DNA of 64,000 nt, taken from contig JBBROE010000004.1 of NCBI GenBank assembly GCA_038229695.1, forward strand, positions 14,157-78,156. The letters run 5' to 3'. This stretch comes from JACMLD01 sp038229695 (GTDB lineage Bacteria > Bacteroidota > Bacteroidia > Chitinophagales > Chitinophagaceae). This document shows, in pieces, positions 36,541 through 45,348 of this stretch. The notes below the pieces were generated by a model that worked only from the letters and a program-made list of their open reading frames with translations, was not told where the DNA came from and did not search any database. Position 1 is the first letter of the stretch. Every line of letters starts with the position of its first letter. Made by a program: the position numbers and the translations under genes.

Positions 36541-37794
36541 TCACCGGCTCTTCCCGATCCGTGCGCGGGACGCCTTGATGCCCGAGAGGTCATCCCCCGC
36601 CCTGGCCGGATCAAGGTGAATAGTCGGTTGCTGGTTTTTGTGGTAGCCTGCCATGTCCCGCTGCACACGGCTGAACAGGGAATCAACGCGTGTGCCCGGG
36701 GGCTGTAGCCTGCAGACACGCACAAAGGAACCGGTAAACAATCCATGAATCGTCTTATTGCTGTCCGGAAACTCCAGCGCTTTCTGGTAGTCGGTAGTGC
36801 CCGATATAAATAAAAACCCGGAATTCTTCCGGCTCGCCGGCCTGGCTATGGTATCTTTTTCTGAGATGTGCAGCACTTCCGTGGAATTAAACGAGCGCAC
36901 TGACAGCCCCGTATTTTGCTGCAGTTCGGCTGAATCATAGCTATTCAGCGTCCTGTTCAGGAAATACGTGTACGGGCAGGAGCCGATACCTTTTGCGTTG
37001 ACCGGGAAACACGCAGGTTCGGTATGTACCTGATCGTCCCTGCAATCCGGAACACCATCCCCATCGGAATCCCTCGAGGCTTCCATGGAATCAGCCCTGC
37101 TCACCGGGCAACCCGCCGCGCGGCTGCTTATATTTCCACTGAGGCTGTCTATCAGTTGTTGCGGATCCGCAGCCGTTGCCGTGAGCCGGCTCATCAGTTC
37201 ATCCAGATCGACCGCACGCGTTTTGCTGTACGTTACCTCACTATTGCCCGAGGCCATAGCGAGGTTGCCGCTGTAACAGCAATCGAAAATGGTGGTGAGT
37301 ACCACCTGCTTGTCAATAAACAAATTAAAATACCGTTTCAGCGTAAAGTCGCGAAGAAAACATTTAAACTGATCACTGTAATTATACAGGTCGCTGGTCA
37401 GCATGGCCTGGTTGAACCCGGCTTTTACGGGGTCATTGTCTTCCTCCGAATTTTTCAGGTAAACCCCATGACCGGAATAATAAAAAAACATCATATCCCC
37501 CTTGCGGCACAGCTTCAGTTTTTTTTCAAGGGCGGCGATAATATTATCGCGGGTAGCGTCGGCATTGTACACCGTATCAATATCCTTTCCGGCGAAGCCG
37601 AAGCGATGCAGTAACACATCGCGGATGGCATTGGCATCATTCACCGACCCTTTCAGGCTCTCTTTGCTTTTAATTCCCTTTACTTCATAATAGTCGTTGA
37701 TGCCAACCAGCAGGGCATACTTGTGCTGCGCCCGTGCCTGGTTAAACAAAACAGGGAGCAGTAAAGAGGAAACTAAAATTACCCGCCAACCCAT
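36541..37794 (-). CDS. Secreted caspase-like peptidase with TSP3-type insert
   Basis: A 417-residue protein with a signal peptide (cleaved near ARAQ23). The caspase fold begins HKYALLVGINDYYEVKG and carries His109 in YYSGHGVYL and Cys173 in FDCCYSGN, the usual catalytic dyad. Around residues 241-275 a short module reads DSDGDGVPDCRD followed by ACFPVNAKGIGSCP. It resembles a thrombospondin type 3 calcium-binding repeat with paired cysteines, inserted where the p10-like half would begin. The gene is convergent with the TPR-caspase gene (61 bp apart) and divergent from the TPR membrane gene (56 bp apart), placing it inside the same locus. Calcium control is inference. Confidence 0.88.
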   Translation of the reverse strand: MGWRVILVSSLLLPVLFNQARAQHKYALLVGINDYYEVKGIKSKESLKGSVNDANAIRDVLLHRFGFAGKDIDTVYNADATRDNIIAALEKKLKLCRKGDMMFFYYSGHGVYLKNSEEDNDPVKAGFNQAMLTSDLYNYSDQFKCFLRDFTLKRYFNLFIDKQVVLTTIFDCCYSGNLAMASGNSEVTYSKTRAVDLDELMSRLTATAADPQQLIDSLSGNISSRAAGCPVSRADSMEASRDSDGDGVPDCRDDQVHTEPACFPVNAKGIGSCPYTYFLNRTLNSYDSAELQQNTGLSVRSFNSTEVLHISEKDTIARPASRKNSGFLFISGTTDYQKALEFPDSNKTIHGLFTGSFVRVCRLQPPGTRVDSLFSRVQRDMAGYHKNQQPTIHLDPARAGDDLSGIKASRARIGKSR

Positions 37795-37850
37795 ATTCCA
37801 GATTTAATAATTTATTTTCGCTACAAGTTACCAAAATTTAAAGACGCAGG

Positions 37851-39242
37851 ATGAAAGGTACGCTGCTCGTAATGCTGCTGCTGTCGCTTTTTACCGGGCT
37901 GGCCCAGCACCAAAAGCCGGATTCGCTGCAAATTGCACTCACCGCTGCGACGACCGATACCGCCAGGGTCATCGCACGCTGCAACATCAGCCATGCATTC
38001 CAGGGCTCCAAGCCCGACTCAGCACTGCTCTATGCCCAGGAAGCCTATTTCCTGTCGGTAAAAATAAGTTTTATGCGCGGTGAAAGCTGGGCGTTGTCTG
38101 AAATGGCCTTCGCCTTCAACAGCCTTGGCAACTTCCCCAAGGCGCTCGAATACTACATCATGCAACTTAAACGGGAAGAAAAACGGGGATATCCCGATAA
38201 CATCGCCATCGTCTACCTGAACATTGCCTTGCTGTACGACAATTCAAAAGATTATCACAAGGCGCTGGGCTATGCAAAAACTGCAGACTCCATCATTCGC
38301 GTAAACCGGTATGATAACCTGGCGCTCTACAGCGAACTGGATGTGGGAGAGATCTATGAGAAACTGAATGACCTGGATTCCGCCCAACTCTACACGGAAA
38401 CCTGCTTCAGCAAGGCGGTGCTCGCCGGGAACAGTTCGGTAACCGGCACAGCCCTCAATAACCTCGGCAACATCTTTTATAAGCGCCACCAGCTGCCGGA
38501 AGCCGCAGACAAATACCGATCGGCCCTTCCCTACCTTAATGCCACCAACGATTTCAGTACTTATACCGAAAGCCTGCTCGGGCTCGCCAGGATCGCCAAC
38601 GAACGGCAACAGCCTGACTCCGCCATTCACTTTGCCAGGCATTCTTTTCGTATTGCCAGCAATAACCTCTTTCTCAGCCGGGCGCTGGATGCCAGCGCGC
38701 TCCTGGTGAAACTCTTTAAAGAAAAAAATAACACGGACAGTGCTTTTGCCTACCAGGAAATTAAAGTGGCCCTCAAAGATTCCATCGAGAGCCGGGAGCG
38801 GATTAAGGCCATGCAGAACCTGGCCACCGAGGAGGAACTGCGGCAAAAGGAAATAGCCAAGCAAAAAAGGGAAGAAGTGGAGGACCGAAAACAAAAACTA
38901 CAGCTGCTCATCATCGGCATAGCCATACCAATCTTCTTTTTTATCAGCCTGGTGCTCAGCCGGAGAAAAGTACACAAGCGGCTGATTGAATTCTCGGGCA
39001 TCATCTCCATTCTCCTCCTTTTTGAATACATCACCCTGTTGCTCCACCCGTTCATAGCGGAGAAAACCAATCATTCGCCGATCATTGAAATCATCATCTT
39101 CGTAACGATCGCCGCCATCATATCGCCTTTGCACCATCGTATCGAACGCTGGCTCATAAAAGAACTCACCCGGCTCAACGCACTCAAACACCATCACCCG
39201 CCGGATACAAAAAAGCAACCGGACGAATTGCCGGTTGCCTGA
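37851..39242 (+). CDS. Membrane-anchored TPR protein
   Basis: A 463-residue protein with a signal peptide (cleavage near TGLAQ). TPR-like helical repeats run from about 40 to 300 (SALLYAQEAYFLSVK, PKALEYYIMQLKREEKRG, LDSAQLYTETCFSKAV). A charged coil follows (LATEEELRQKEIAKQKREEVEDRKQ, residues ~320-345), then about three membrane helices near 347-425 and a basic cytoplasmic tail (HHRIERWLIKELTRL). This is the layout of Bacteroidota TPR sensor kinases, but no kinase or LytTR domain follows. It is divergent from the second caspase gene and could relay or scaffold a signal from the periplasm; that is speculation. Confidence 0.8.
   Translation: MKGTLLVMLLLSLFTGLAQHQKPDSLQIALTAATTDTARVIARCNISHAFQGSKPDSALLYAQEAYFLSVKISFMRGESWALSEMAFAFNSLGNFPKALEYYIMQLKREEKRGYPDNIAIVYLNIALLYDNSKDYHKALGYAKTADSIIRVNRYDNLALYSELDVGEIYEKLNDLDSAQLYTETCFSKAVLAGNSSVTGTALNNLGNIFYKRHQLPEAADKYRSALPYLNATNDFSTYTESLLGLARIANERQQPDSAIHFARHSFRIASNNLFLSRALDASALLVKLFKEKNNTDSAFAYQEIKVALKDSIESRERIKAMQNLATEEELRQKEIAKQKREEVEDRKQKLQLLIIGIAIPIFFFISLVLSRRKVHKRLIEFSGIISILLLFEYITLLLHPFIAEKTNHSPIIEIIIFVTIAAIISPLHHRIERWLIKELTRLNALKHHHPPDTKKQPDELPVA
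39209..39238 (-). terminator. Intrinsic terminator of the small lipoprotein gene, inside the facing gene
   Basis: On the minus strand GCAACCGG (39238-39231) pairs perfectly with CCGGTTGC (39222-39215) across an eight-base loop and is followed directly by TTTTTT (39214-39209). It lies about 21 bp after the minus-strand lipoprotein stop at 39260. The whole hairpin falls within the final codons of the plus-strand TPR membrane gene (its last residues KKQPDELPVA), so one sequence serves both as protein code and as terminator. Confidence 0.85.
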
Positions 39243-39259
39243 TTATGCAGTTGAAAAAA

Positions 39260-39490
39260 TCAATGTGCGGGAGGAGGAACCTGGCCGCCGCGACCAGAGG
39301 TATCTGTTTTCATTGTATCGGTACTCATTTTCAGCGAGTCTGTATTCATTTTCATGACCGTATCCGCAGAAACGGTATTGTTATCTGTTGCAGTTGCCGG
39401 TGCATTGTTGTTGCAGCTGTACAACAGGCAGACAGTCACCAGGAGAAAACCGGAAACCGACAGGAAAACTTTGTTGGAGATTTTTTGCAT
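39260..39490 (-). CDS. Small Thr/Met-rich lipoprotein of unknown function
   Basis: A 76-residue protein starting MQKISNKVFLSVSGF with a hydrophobic signal and a lipobox-like end (LYSC, Cys26). After the cysteine the sequence is low-complexity with NNNAPATATDNN and the loosely repeated MKMNTDSLKMSTDTMKTDT, ending in RGGQVPPPAH. I recognise no family. ATG at 39490 is chosen over longer in-frame starts because it gives the proper lipoprotein signal. It has its own terminator and lies 70 bp downstream of glycerate kinase. Confidence 0.65.
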   Translation of the reverse strand: MQKISNKVFLSVSGFLLVTVCLLYSCNNNAPATATDNNTVSADTVMKMNTDSLKMSTDTMKTDTSGRGGQVPPPAH

Positions 39491-39560
39491 AGCGTTAATT
39501 TTTACTAAAATAAGGCAATTCGGATGATTTACCCGTCTATCCCCCATTTCATGATTGTCG

Positions 39561-40727
39561 TCAACAGCCTGCATTCCACGCCGGCCAGCGGGGAAAATCA
39601 CCTGCGGCCAGTTGGTTACCGAGCGTAAACGCCGTACGCTCGAGGTTTATCCCGGTATGCAATAACATCGTATCGGGCGTTTCCGACCCATCGTTGATGC
39701 AAAGAAGCGCGTCGAAGTAGTCGCGGAATTGTACAGGCACCGGCTGCGGAATCATTCCCGCCAGGCCTATCACTTTCAGCCCGGCGCGCTTACCCCGCAC
39801 AGCCACGCCAACCGGTGCTTTGCCGTGCAGCGACTGCTCATCGATGCAACCCTCGCCGGTCACCAGCAACCCGCTCGCCGGAATCGTGTCATCAAACCGG
39901 GTGATGTTCAGGAAATAATCAATACCCGGCACAAGCACTGCCCCCAAAAACGCATACAGCCCGGCAGCCGCCCCTCCCGCCGTGCCTCCTCCTGTTACCG
40001 CCGACATATCTTTCCCGGTCTGCAGCAGCGCGATGCCGGACAATCTTGCCAGTGCCGCTTCCAGGAGTGGTAGCTGCCTGGCCGTGGCCCCTTTTTGCGG
40101 CCCGAAAACAGCTGCCGCCCCGTGCAGCCCCAGTAACCCGTTGTCCACATCGCATAAAATATCTATTGCGCAATCACGCAGCCGTGGATCAAGACCCGAT
40201 AAATCAGCACCCACAGCACTGCCCAGCCCGTCAGCACCGGCTTCTACCGCTGCCCCCGCAGCATCCCTGAATACCACACCGACCGCTTCCAGTATCGATC
40301 GGCCCCCGTCAACAGTGGCCGAGCCACCCATACCCAGGATGACCTTTTTCACCCCGCGGTCAAGCGCAGCAGTGATCATCTCGCCGGTACCCCACGCACC
40401 GGCCGTCAGCGGGTTGAGTTCACGCGGTTGAAGCAGGCGCAACCCAGCCGCATCAGCCATTTCAATAACCGCGGTACGCCCGCCGTCGATGAGCCCAAAG
40501 CGGCTGGTTATTTTTCTGCCCAGCGGGTCAGACACGACCACGGGAACAAGCTCCCCCTGCAGGTGACTGGTGATGAGCCCGGCCGTGCCATCCCCGCCAT
40601 CCCCGACCGGGAAGGCCGTACAGGTGCAGGTGAGGCGACTGGCCTGAAAACCCCGGCTGATGGCCGTGGCTGCTGCGGTTGCATCAAGGCTGTTCTTAAA
40701 GGCATTCGGGGCAACCAGGATGTGCAT
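39561..40727 (-). CDS. Glycerate kinase
   Basis: A 388-residue enzyme of the GarK/GlxK family. It starts MHILVAPNAFKNSLDATAAA, has the FPVGDGGDGTAG motif near residue 40, a substrate-proximal VILGMGGSATVDGG and a C-terminal LLVTGEGCIDEQSLHGKAPVG. It phosphorylates D-glycerate with ATP; this family usually yields 2-phosphoglycerate for lower glycolysis. It follows the 2-hydroxyacid dehydrogenase gene by 14 bp, matching a pathway from hydroxypyruvate or glyoxylate through glycerate. Symbol not assigned because garK and glxK are not separable by eye. Confidence 0.95.
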   Translation of the reverse strand: MHILVAPNAFKNSLDATAAATAISRGFQASRLTCTCTAFPVGDGGDGTAGLITSHLQGELVPVVVSDPLGRKITSRFGLIDGGRTAVIEMADAAGLRLLQPRELNPLTAGAWGTGEMITAALDRGVKKVILGMGGSATVDGGRSILEAVGVVFRDAAGAAVEAGADGLGSAVGADLSGLDPRLRDCAIDILCDVDNGLLGLHGAAAVFGPQKGATARQLPLLEAALARLSGIALLQTGKDMSAVTGGGTAGGAAAGLYAFLGAVLVPGIDYFLNITRFDDTIPASGLLVTGEGCIDEQSLHGKAPVGVAVRGKRAGLKVIGLAGMIPQPVPVQFRDYFDALLCINDGSETPDTMLLHTGINLERTAFTLGNQLAAGDFPRWPAWNAGC

Positions 40728-40741
40728 ATCAGCAAAATAAA

Positions 40742-41689
40742 TTAGTTCACAACATTAACGGGGTGACCGGCTAAAAACGACCGGATATTACCAGCCGTCA
40801 CCGACAGGATTCTTTGCCTGGCCTCCCGGCTGATCCAGGCATTGTGCGGCGTCACCAGGCACTTCCGTGCGGCCAGCAGCGGGTTGGGCCGGCGCGGCGG
40901 CTCCTCTGATAAAACATCCAGCGCTGCGGCGGCTATTACCCCCGCGTTCAGCGCATCGGCCAGGTCAGGTTCATTGATCAGGCCGCCCCTGGCTGTGTTG
41001 ACCAGGATAGCCCGCGGCTTCATGGTAGCAAGCAGCGCACGATTCACAAAAGCCGTGTTCGTTACCGTTAGCGGACAGTGCAGGGAAACAACATCGCTAC
41101 CGGCGAATACCGTCGCCAGGTCCGCAGCTTCACCGCTGCTTCCCGGTACCAGCCGGGGTGAGCAGCAAAGAATTTTCATCCCAAGCGCCCGGCCGATAGC
41201 CGCTACCCTGCTGCCGATATGGCCATAGCCGACAATTCCCAGGGTCTTGCCTTCCAGTTCCATTACCGGCGCCACCGTATAACACCAGTCGGCCGACCGG
41301 CCCCAGTCCCCGGCTTCCACGGACGCTGCATTCTTGCCGGTGTGATTGGTAAGCTCCAGCAGCAGGGCAAATACATGCTGCGCCACGGAGGCCGTGCCGT
41401 ATCCGGGAACATTGCAAACGGTAACGTTCGCTGACCGGGCCGCGATAGTATCAATCACATTGTAACCGGTAGCCAGTACACTTACCAGCTTTAACGCGGG
41501 CAACTCCCGCAATGCAGCGGCATCCAGCGGTGTCTTATTACTTACAATAATATCCGCCTCCCTGCAACGCGCAGCCACTGATTCCGGGGAGCTCCGGTCA
41601 TACAGCACCAGTTCGCCCAATTCCCTCAAAGGTGCCCAGTCCAAATCTCCCGGGTTCACCGCAAAAGCATCTGTGACAATAATATTCAT
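40742..41689 (-). CDS. D-2-hydroxyacid dehydrogenase (hydroxypyruvate/glyoxylate reductase type)
   Basis: A 315-residue enzyme. ATG at 41689 gives the natural start MNIIVTDAFAVNPGDLDW; a longer frame begins at 41716. The NAD(P) domain has GYGHIGSRVAAIGRALG, and the catalytic set is visible as NTARGGLIN (Arg), the following DVLSEEPP (Glu) and TPHNAW (His). This family interconverts 2-keto acids and D-2-hydroxyacids. The neighbouring glycerate kinase and permease argue for hydroxypyruvate to D-glycerate or glyoxylate to glycolate. Operon order is permease, dehydrogenase, kinase. Confidence 0.92.
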   Translation of the reverse strand: MNIIVTDAFAVNPGDLDWAPLRELGELVLYDRSSPESVAARCREADIIVSNKTPLDAAALRELPALKLVSVLATGYNVIDTIAARSANVTVCNVPGYGTASVAQHVFALLLELTNHTGKNAASVEAGDWGRSADWCYTVAPVMELEGKTLGIVGYGHIGSRVAAIGRALGMKILCCSPRLVPGSSGEAADLATVFAGSDVVSLHCPLTVTNTAFVNRALLATMKPRAILVNTARGGLINEPDLADALNAGVIAAAALDVLSEEPPRRPNPLLAARKCLVTPHNAWISREARQRILSVTAGNIRSFLAGHPVNVVN

Positions 41690-41762
41690 GACGTAGTGTA
41701 TAATGCATGAAGGCAAACCGGCTCCCCTGCTGCCGGGCGGCGCCCCGGGTTCATACGGCTGG

Positions 41763-43541
41763 TTAATTTCCTGTCGTGAACCGGCCGCCTCTTTTTCTCA
41801 CGGCATGCAGCACACCCACTACCAACGCGATGACCGCCACTGCCATCATTACGATCAGCAAGTATTGCTTGCCGGTAGTAAGCGACACAGTTGATGCGGG
41901 CAGTGCCAGGGCAGGGATGCTGTACTGCGGCACCATCCATGTAAACACATAAGCCTGCAGCACCGCAAAAACGCAGGTGATAAGCAACAGGATAAAACTG
42001 TGGCGGACAGTAAAGGCAAACAGCCGCGATTCCTGGCCGGTCAGTCCTACCGCCGCCACGCCGACTGCAATGGATTGCGGTGAAATCATTTTTGCCGTGA
42101 CACCCCCGCTGGCATTCGCGGCAACGGTGATCAGCGGATCAACGCCAATATGCTGCGCCGTCGTCAGCTGCAGCTTTCCAAACAGCGCATTGGACGACGT
42201 ATCCGAGCCGGTCAAAAATACCCCCAGCCAACCCAGCACCGGCGAAAAAAATGGAAACCACGCACCGGTGGCCGCCAGCGCCAGCGCCATGGTACTGGAT
42301 ATCCCGGAATTATTAGCCACAAACGCAAATGCCACCACGGCGGCAATAGTAATCACCGGAGCTTTTAACTGTTGCAGGGTAAGTTTAACGGCAATCACTG
42401 CTTTTCGGAGGCTGATTCCCGTTAGTGGTATAGACAATAAGCCGGCCAGCAGTATCGCGGAACCGGCGTTCGACAGGTAATTAAAGGTAAACGGTTTGAT
42501 CAGCAACGCGCTGCCATCGGGCCGTACTATGCTGTGGGCCAGGCCCGGGACGTAGAATTTCACCTGGCCGATTGAATTGAGGTAGTCCTTTACCGGCTGC
42601 AATCCCCAGCCAACCACCATAACGGTCATGATCAGGTACGGCAGCCAGGCCCGCGCAATCGCTGCATTTGAATGCTGTTCTTCTTCACTGGCCGATACCG
42701 CCGTCTCCTCCGGAAACCGCCACGACTGGCGCGGCTTCCAATACCTCAGCAGCACCATCAGCGATATGATGGACACCAGGCCCGAAATCACATCCGGCAA
42801 CATCGGGCTCAGGTAATTGGCCGTTATAAATTGTGTTAGCGCAAATGAAATCCCGGCCACCAGGATCGCCGGCATCACCTCCATCGTCTTACGCCACCCG
42901 CACATCAGGCATACCAAATAAAAAGGAAGGATAAGCGAAATAAAGGGTAGCGTGCGGCCAATCATTTGCGATAAGGCCATTTCCGGGAGACCGGACACCT
43001 GCGCCGCCACCGTTACAGGAATACCAATAGAGCCAAACGCGACCGGCGCCGTATTCGCAATCAGGCAGATGCCCGCGGCGTAGAGCGGGTTAAAGCCCAG
43101 CCCCGCCAGCATGGCCGCCGTAATGGCCACCGGGGAACCAAATCCCGCAGCGCCTTCAAGGAACGCACCGAAAGAAAAGGCTATCAGCAAAGCCTGTAGC
43201 CGGCGATCGTCGGTGATCCTCGCCATGAACTGCCTGATGATCTGAAACTGACCGCCGGCCACCGTGATATTGTATAGGAATATGGCCCCGACAATGATCC
43301 AGCAAATGGTAAACACGCCGTATAAAGCGCCATCTGCAGCCGATAACAGGGAAAGTGACAGCGGCATGCCATAAACAAAAATCGCTATGGCCAGTACCAG
43401 TACAACTATCCAAAGACTCGCCACCCATCCTTTCATTTTTTGTACAAGCAACGCCCAGAAAATAAAGAAAACCGGCACAGCTGCCACCAGGGCAGACCAC
43501 CCGATATGATGAAAAGGATCAAAAACCTGCTTCCACGGCAT
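41763..43541 (-). CDS. LctP/GlcA family lactate-glycolate permease
   Basis: A ~592-residue polytopic protein with about 13-14 membrane helices and family segments FGAFLEGAAGFGSPVAITAA, LIANTAPVAFGSIGIPV, and the C-terminal SDTSSNALFGKLQ and ANASGGVTAKMISPQSIAVG. LctP-type proteins import lactate, glycolate and related 2-hydroxy monocarboxylates with protons. ATG at 43541 (MPWKQVFDPFHHIG) fits the family start better than the upstream TTG at 43577. It lies 73 bp before the dehydrogenase gene, so glycolate or glycerate is the probable substrate here. Confidence 0.93.
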   Translation of the reverse strand: MPWKQVFDPFHHIGWSALVAAVPVFFIFWALLVQKMKGWVASLWIVVLVLAIAIFVYGMPLSLSLLSAADGALYGVFTICWIIVGAIFLYNITVAGGQFQIIRQFMARITDDRRLQALLIAFSFGAFLEGAAGFGSPVAITAAMLAGLGFNPLYAAGICLIANTAPVAFGSIGIPVTVAAQVSGLPEMALSQMIGRTLPFISLILPFYLVCLMCGWRKTMEVMPAILVAGISFALTQFITANYLSPMLPDVISGLVSIISLMVLLRYWKPRQSWRFPEETAVSASEEEQHSNAAIARAWLPYLIMTVMVVGWGLQPVKDYLNSIGQVKFYVPGLAHSIVRPDGSALLIKPFTFNYLSNAGSAILLAGLLSIPLTGISLRKAVIAVKLTLQQLKAPVITIAAVVAFAFVANNSGISSTMALALAATGAWFPFFSPVLGWLGVFLTGSDTSSNALFGKLQLTTAQHIGVDPLITVAANASGGVTAKMISPQSIAVGVAAVGLTGQESRLFAFTVRHSFILLLITCVFAVLQAYVFTWMVPQYSIPALALPASTVSLTTGKQYLLIVMMAVAVIALVVGVLHAVRKRGGRFTTGN

Positions 43542-43611
43542 GTTCCGGTAAATGGGTGAGTGAAATGGCCATTTCAAACTACAGCAGTTTCCTGCCGCGC
43601 ATCATACACGG

Positions 43612-44217
43612 TTATTTTGCCGTTCTTACTTTAACCACCACCTTTTTCAATGGTCCGGGACGGTTTACCTCGATATTTCCACAGTGTGCATCCTCGTCCG
43701 GGAACATGATAAACAGGGTCGATGCATCGGCACGGTAATATTTTCCGTTCGGGCTGGTATAAAACCCGATGTCTTTGGCAGCGTCATACGGTTTCTTTAC
43801 CGTGGTTGAGCTGTATGGTGCAATGCCCATCATTTCCTCGCCGGATACCACGCAGTGGATATCCGCGTAATCGCGGTGGACTTCAAACAATACACTGTCT
43901 TTGCTTTTTGTAGTGGTTTCCGCAACGGTCACGTAAACATCGTCTTTCCCGTAAACAGTATAACGGCCTGGCGTAAGTGCTTTTAAGTTGGTCCGCTTCA
44001 GGTAGGCAAAGGCAGTATCCCACCACGCCTTATGGGCCGCATATTGGCGGGCCAGCTCAGCTTTGTTGATCGTGGGAGACGGCTTTCGCCCTAACTCTTT
44101 TAAGCCCGGATAGGTTTTATACCAGCGGTCGATACCCGACGGGTCTTGCGCGGCGGTAGAAAAGTGAATGCAGGCCAATAAGCCTAATGCGAAAAGGAAG
44201 GGCACAAATTTGTTCAT
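43612..44217 (-). CDS. Exported YhcH/YjgK/YiaL (DUF386) family protein
   Basis: A 201-residue protein with a signal peptide (cleavage near FSTAAQ) followed by a DUF386 cupin-like domain: LTPGRYTVYGKDDVYVTVAE, the metal-binding VHRDYADIHCVVSGEE and the C-terminal LFIMFPDEDAHCGNI. Family members bind a metal and are linked to sialic acid or hexuronate/aldose metabolism (YiaL, NanQ-type anomerases). Most are cytoplasmic, so the signal peptide is notable, though exported versions occur in Bacteroidota. It lies 70 bp upstream of the permease gene and could belong to that operon. Confidence 0.9.
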   Translation of the reverse strand: MNKFVPFLFALGLLACIHFSTAAQDPSGIDRWYKTYPGLKELGRKPSPTINKAELARQYAAHKAWWDTAFAYLKRTNLKALTPGRYTVYGKDDVYVTVAETTTKSKDSVLFEVHRDYADIHCVVSGEEMMGIAPYSSTTVKKPYDAAKDIGFYTSPNGKYYRADASTLFIMFPDEDAHCGNIEVNRPGPLKKVVVKVRTAK

Positions 44218-44333
44218 ACGGTGGTGTTTTAAAAATGGATTAGCGCCTTAAATATAGGCATCCTGCCGAAACCCGGCGCCAGAATCACATTAAAACACAT
44301 CAAAATACCAGCGCGTGGTGACCCCTGATGAAG

Positions 44334-45185
44334 TCAGAACTGCGTTACCCGTACCCAGTCCACATACATATGCGCAGATTTTTCCTTTACTTTTTTAAAC
44401 GCGTCGCCGGTAAGGCCATAGTAAGGTTTGCGGGTATTATTAATTTTTTCCGGGTATGCACCGCCCAGGGCATAATTGAGGATCAAAAATTTCGGGGTGT
44501 CAAAAGACCACTTGCCGTAATGCTGGGTCATCGATTTGGTAACCCTGAAAACCAGTTTGCCATCGTAACTGAACAGCAGGCTGTCCGGCGTCCAGTCGAC
44601 CGCATATACATGCCAGTGAGTAACGTCATCGTGGGCGGGGAAGTACAACCGGTTTACAAAAGGTGTTTCGCCACTGTAACCCTGCCCGTGCACGGCAGCA
44701 CTGGCCCAATCCTTTTCCCCGATGAACTCCATAATGTCAATCTCACCGGTGTTGGGCCATTCGCCATTCCCCAGCAGCCACCAGGCCGGCCACAGACCGG
44801 AAGCCGCATCCATCCTGATCCTGGCCTCGGCTCTTCCGTAGGTAAAATCGAACTTACCCCGGGTAGTCAGGCGGCCAGAGACAAAATCAAAATGCTGCCC
44901 ATCGGCCGTTACATATCCGGGTGCGTACGCAGGCCGCAACACCAGGGCGCCTCCCTGCTGGTAAAACACCGCCGCAGAATCTACGTAAGCCTGCAACTCG
45001 TCGTTCACATGCAGGCCGGTAACCACTGGGCCCCACTTTGCGCGGTTCAATCCGGGGCCGTTGAAATCATCGTAAAAGATCACCTTCCCGGTTTTCCCGG
45101 CAGGCATCTTCACCTGCTTTCCGGGCTGTGCGGTCAATCGTGTATCAGCCGTTAAAAGCACCAGTAGTATCCAGCCAAAACGCAT
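44334..45185 (-). CDS. GH16 family glycoside hydrolase (secreted)
   Basis: A 283-residue enzyme from ATG at 45185, which gives a proper signal peptide (cleaved near RLTAQ20). A longer frame opens at 45251 but would bury the signal. The beta-jelly-roll has the GH16 catalytic motif GEIDIMEF (Glu148, Asp150, Glu153), preceded by WPAWWLLG and followed by VHGQGYSG and WHVYAVDW. The motif is of the beta-bulge-type laminarinase/lichenase/agarase group; beta-1,3- or mixed-linked glucan is the most likely substrate. A second GH16 gene lies just upstream on the same strand. Confidence 0.93.
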   Translation of the reverse strand: MRFGWILLVLLTADTRLTAQPGKQVKMPAGKTGKVIFYDDFNGPGLNRAKWGPVVTGLHVNDELQAYVDSAAVFYQQGGALVLRPAYAPGYVTADGQHFDFVSGRLTTRGKFDFTYGRAEARIRMDAASGLWPAWWLLGNGEWPNTGEIDIMEFIGEKDWASAAVHGQGYSGETPFVNRLYFPAHDDVTHWHVYAVDWTPDSLLFSYDGKLVFRVTKSMTQHYGKWSFDTPKFLILNYALGGAYPEKINNTRKPYYGLTGDAFKKVKEKSAHMYVDWVRVTQF

Positions 45186-45348
45186 AGTTAAAAATTTAAA
45201 TCGGATGGTCAGCAGGGATTTTCCTGCTGGCCAGTTAACAGAACGGCCCATATAACGGCCAGGAATAGTTGCCCGGCGATATACCTCCGGGCAGCATCGT
45301 TGTGTCGCACCCGTGTACCGCTGTACAAGAGGCAGCCGGGGCAGTTAG

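Noticed and set aside
39491..39601. Longer N-terminal extension of the small lipoprotein (start at 39601)
   Set aside because: It overlaps the end of the glycerate kinase gene and would hide the lipoprotein signal; ATG at 39490 fits better.
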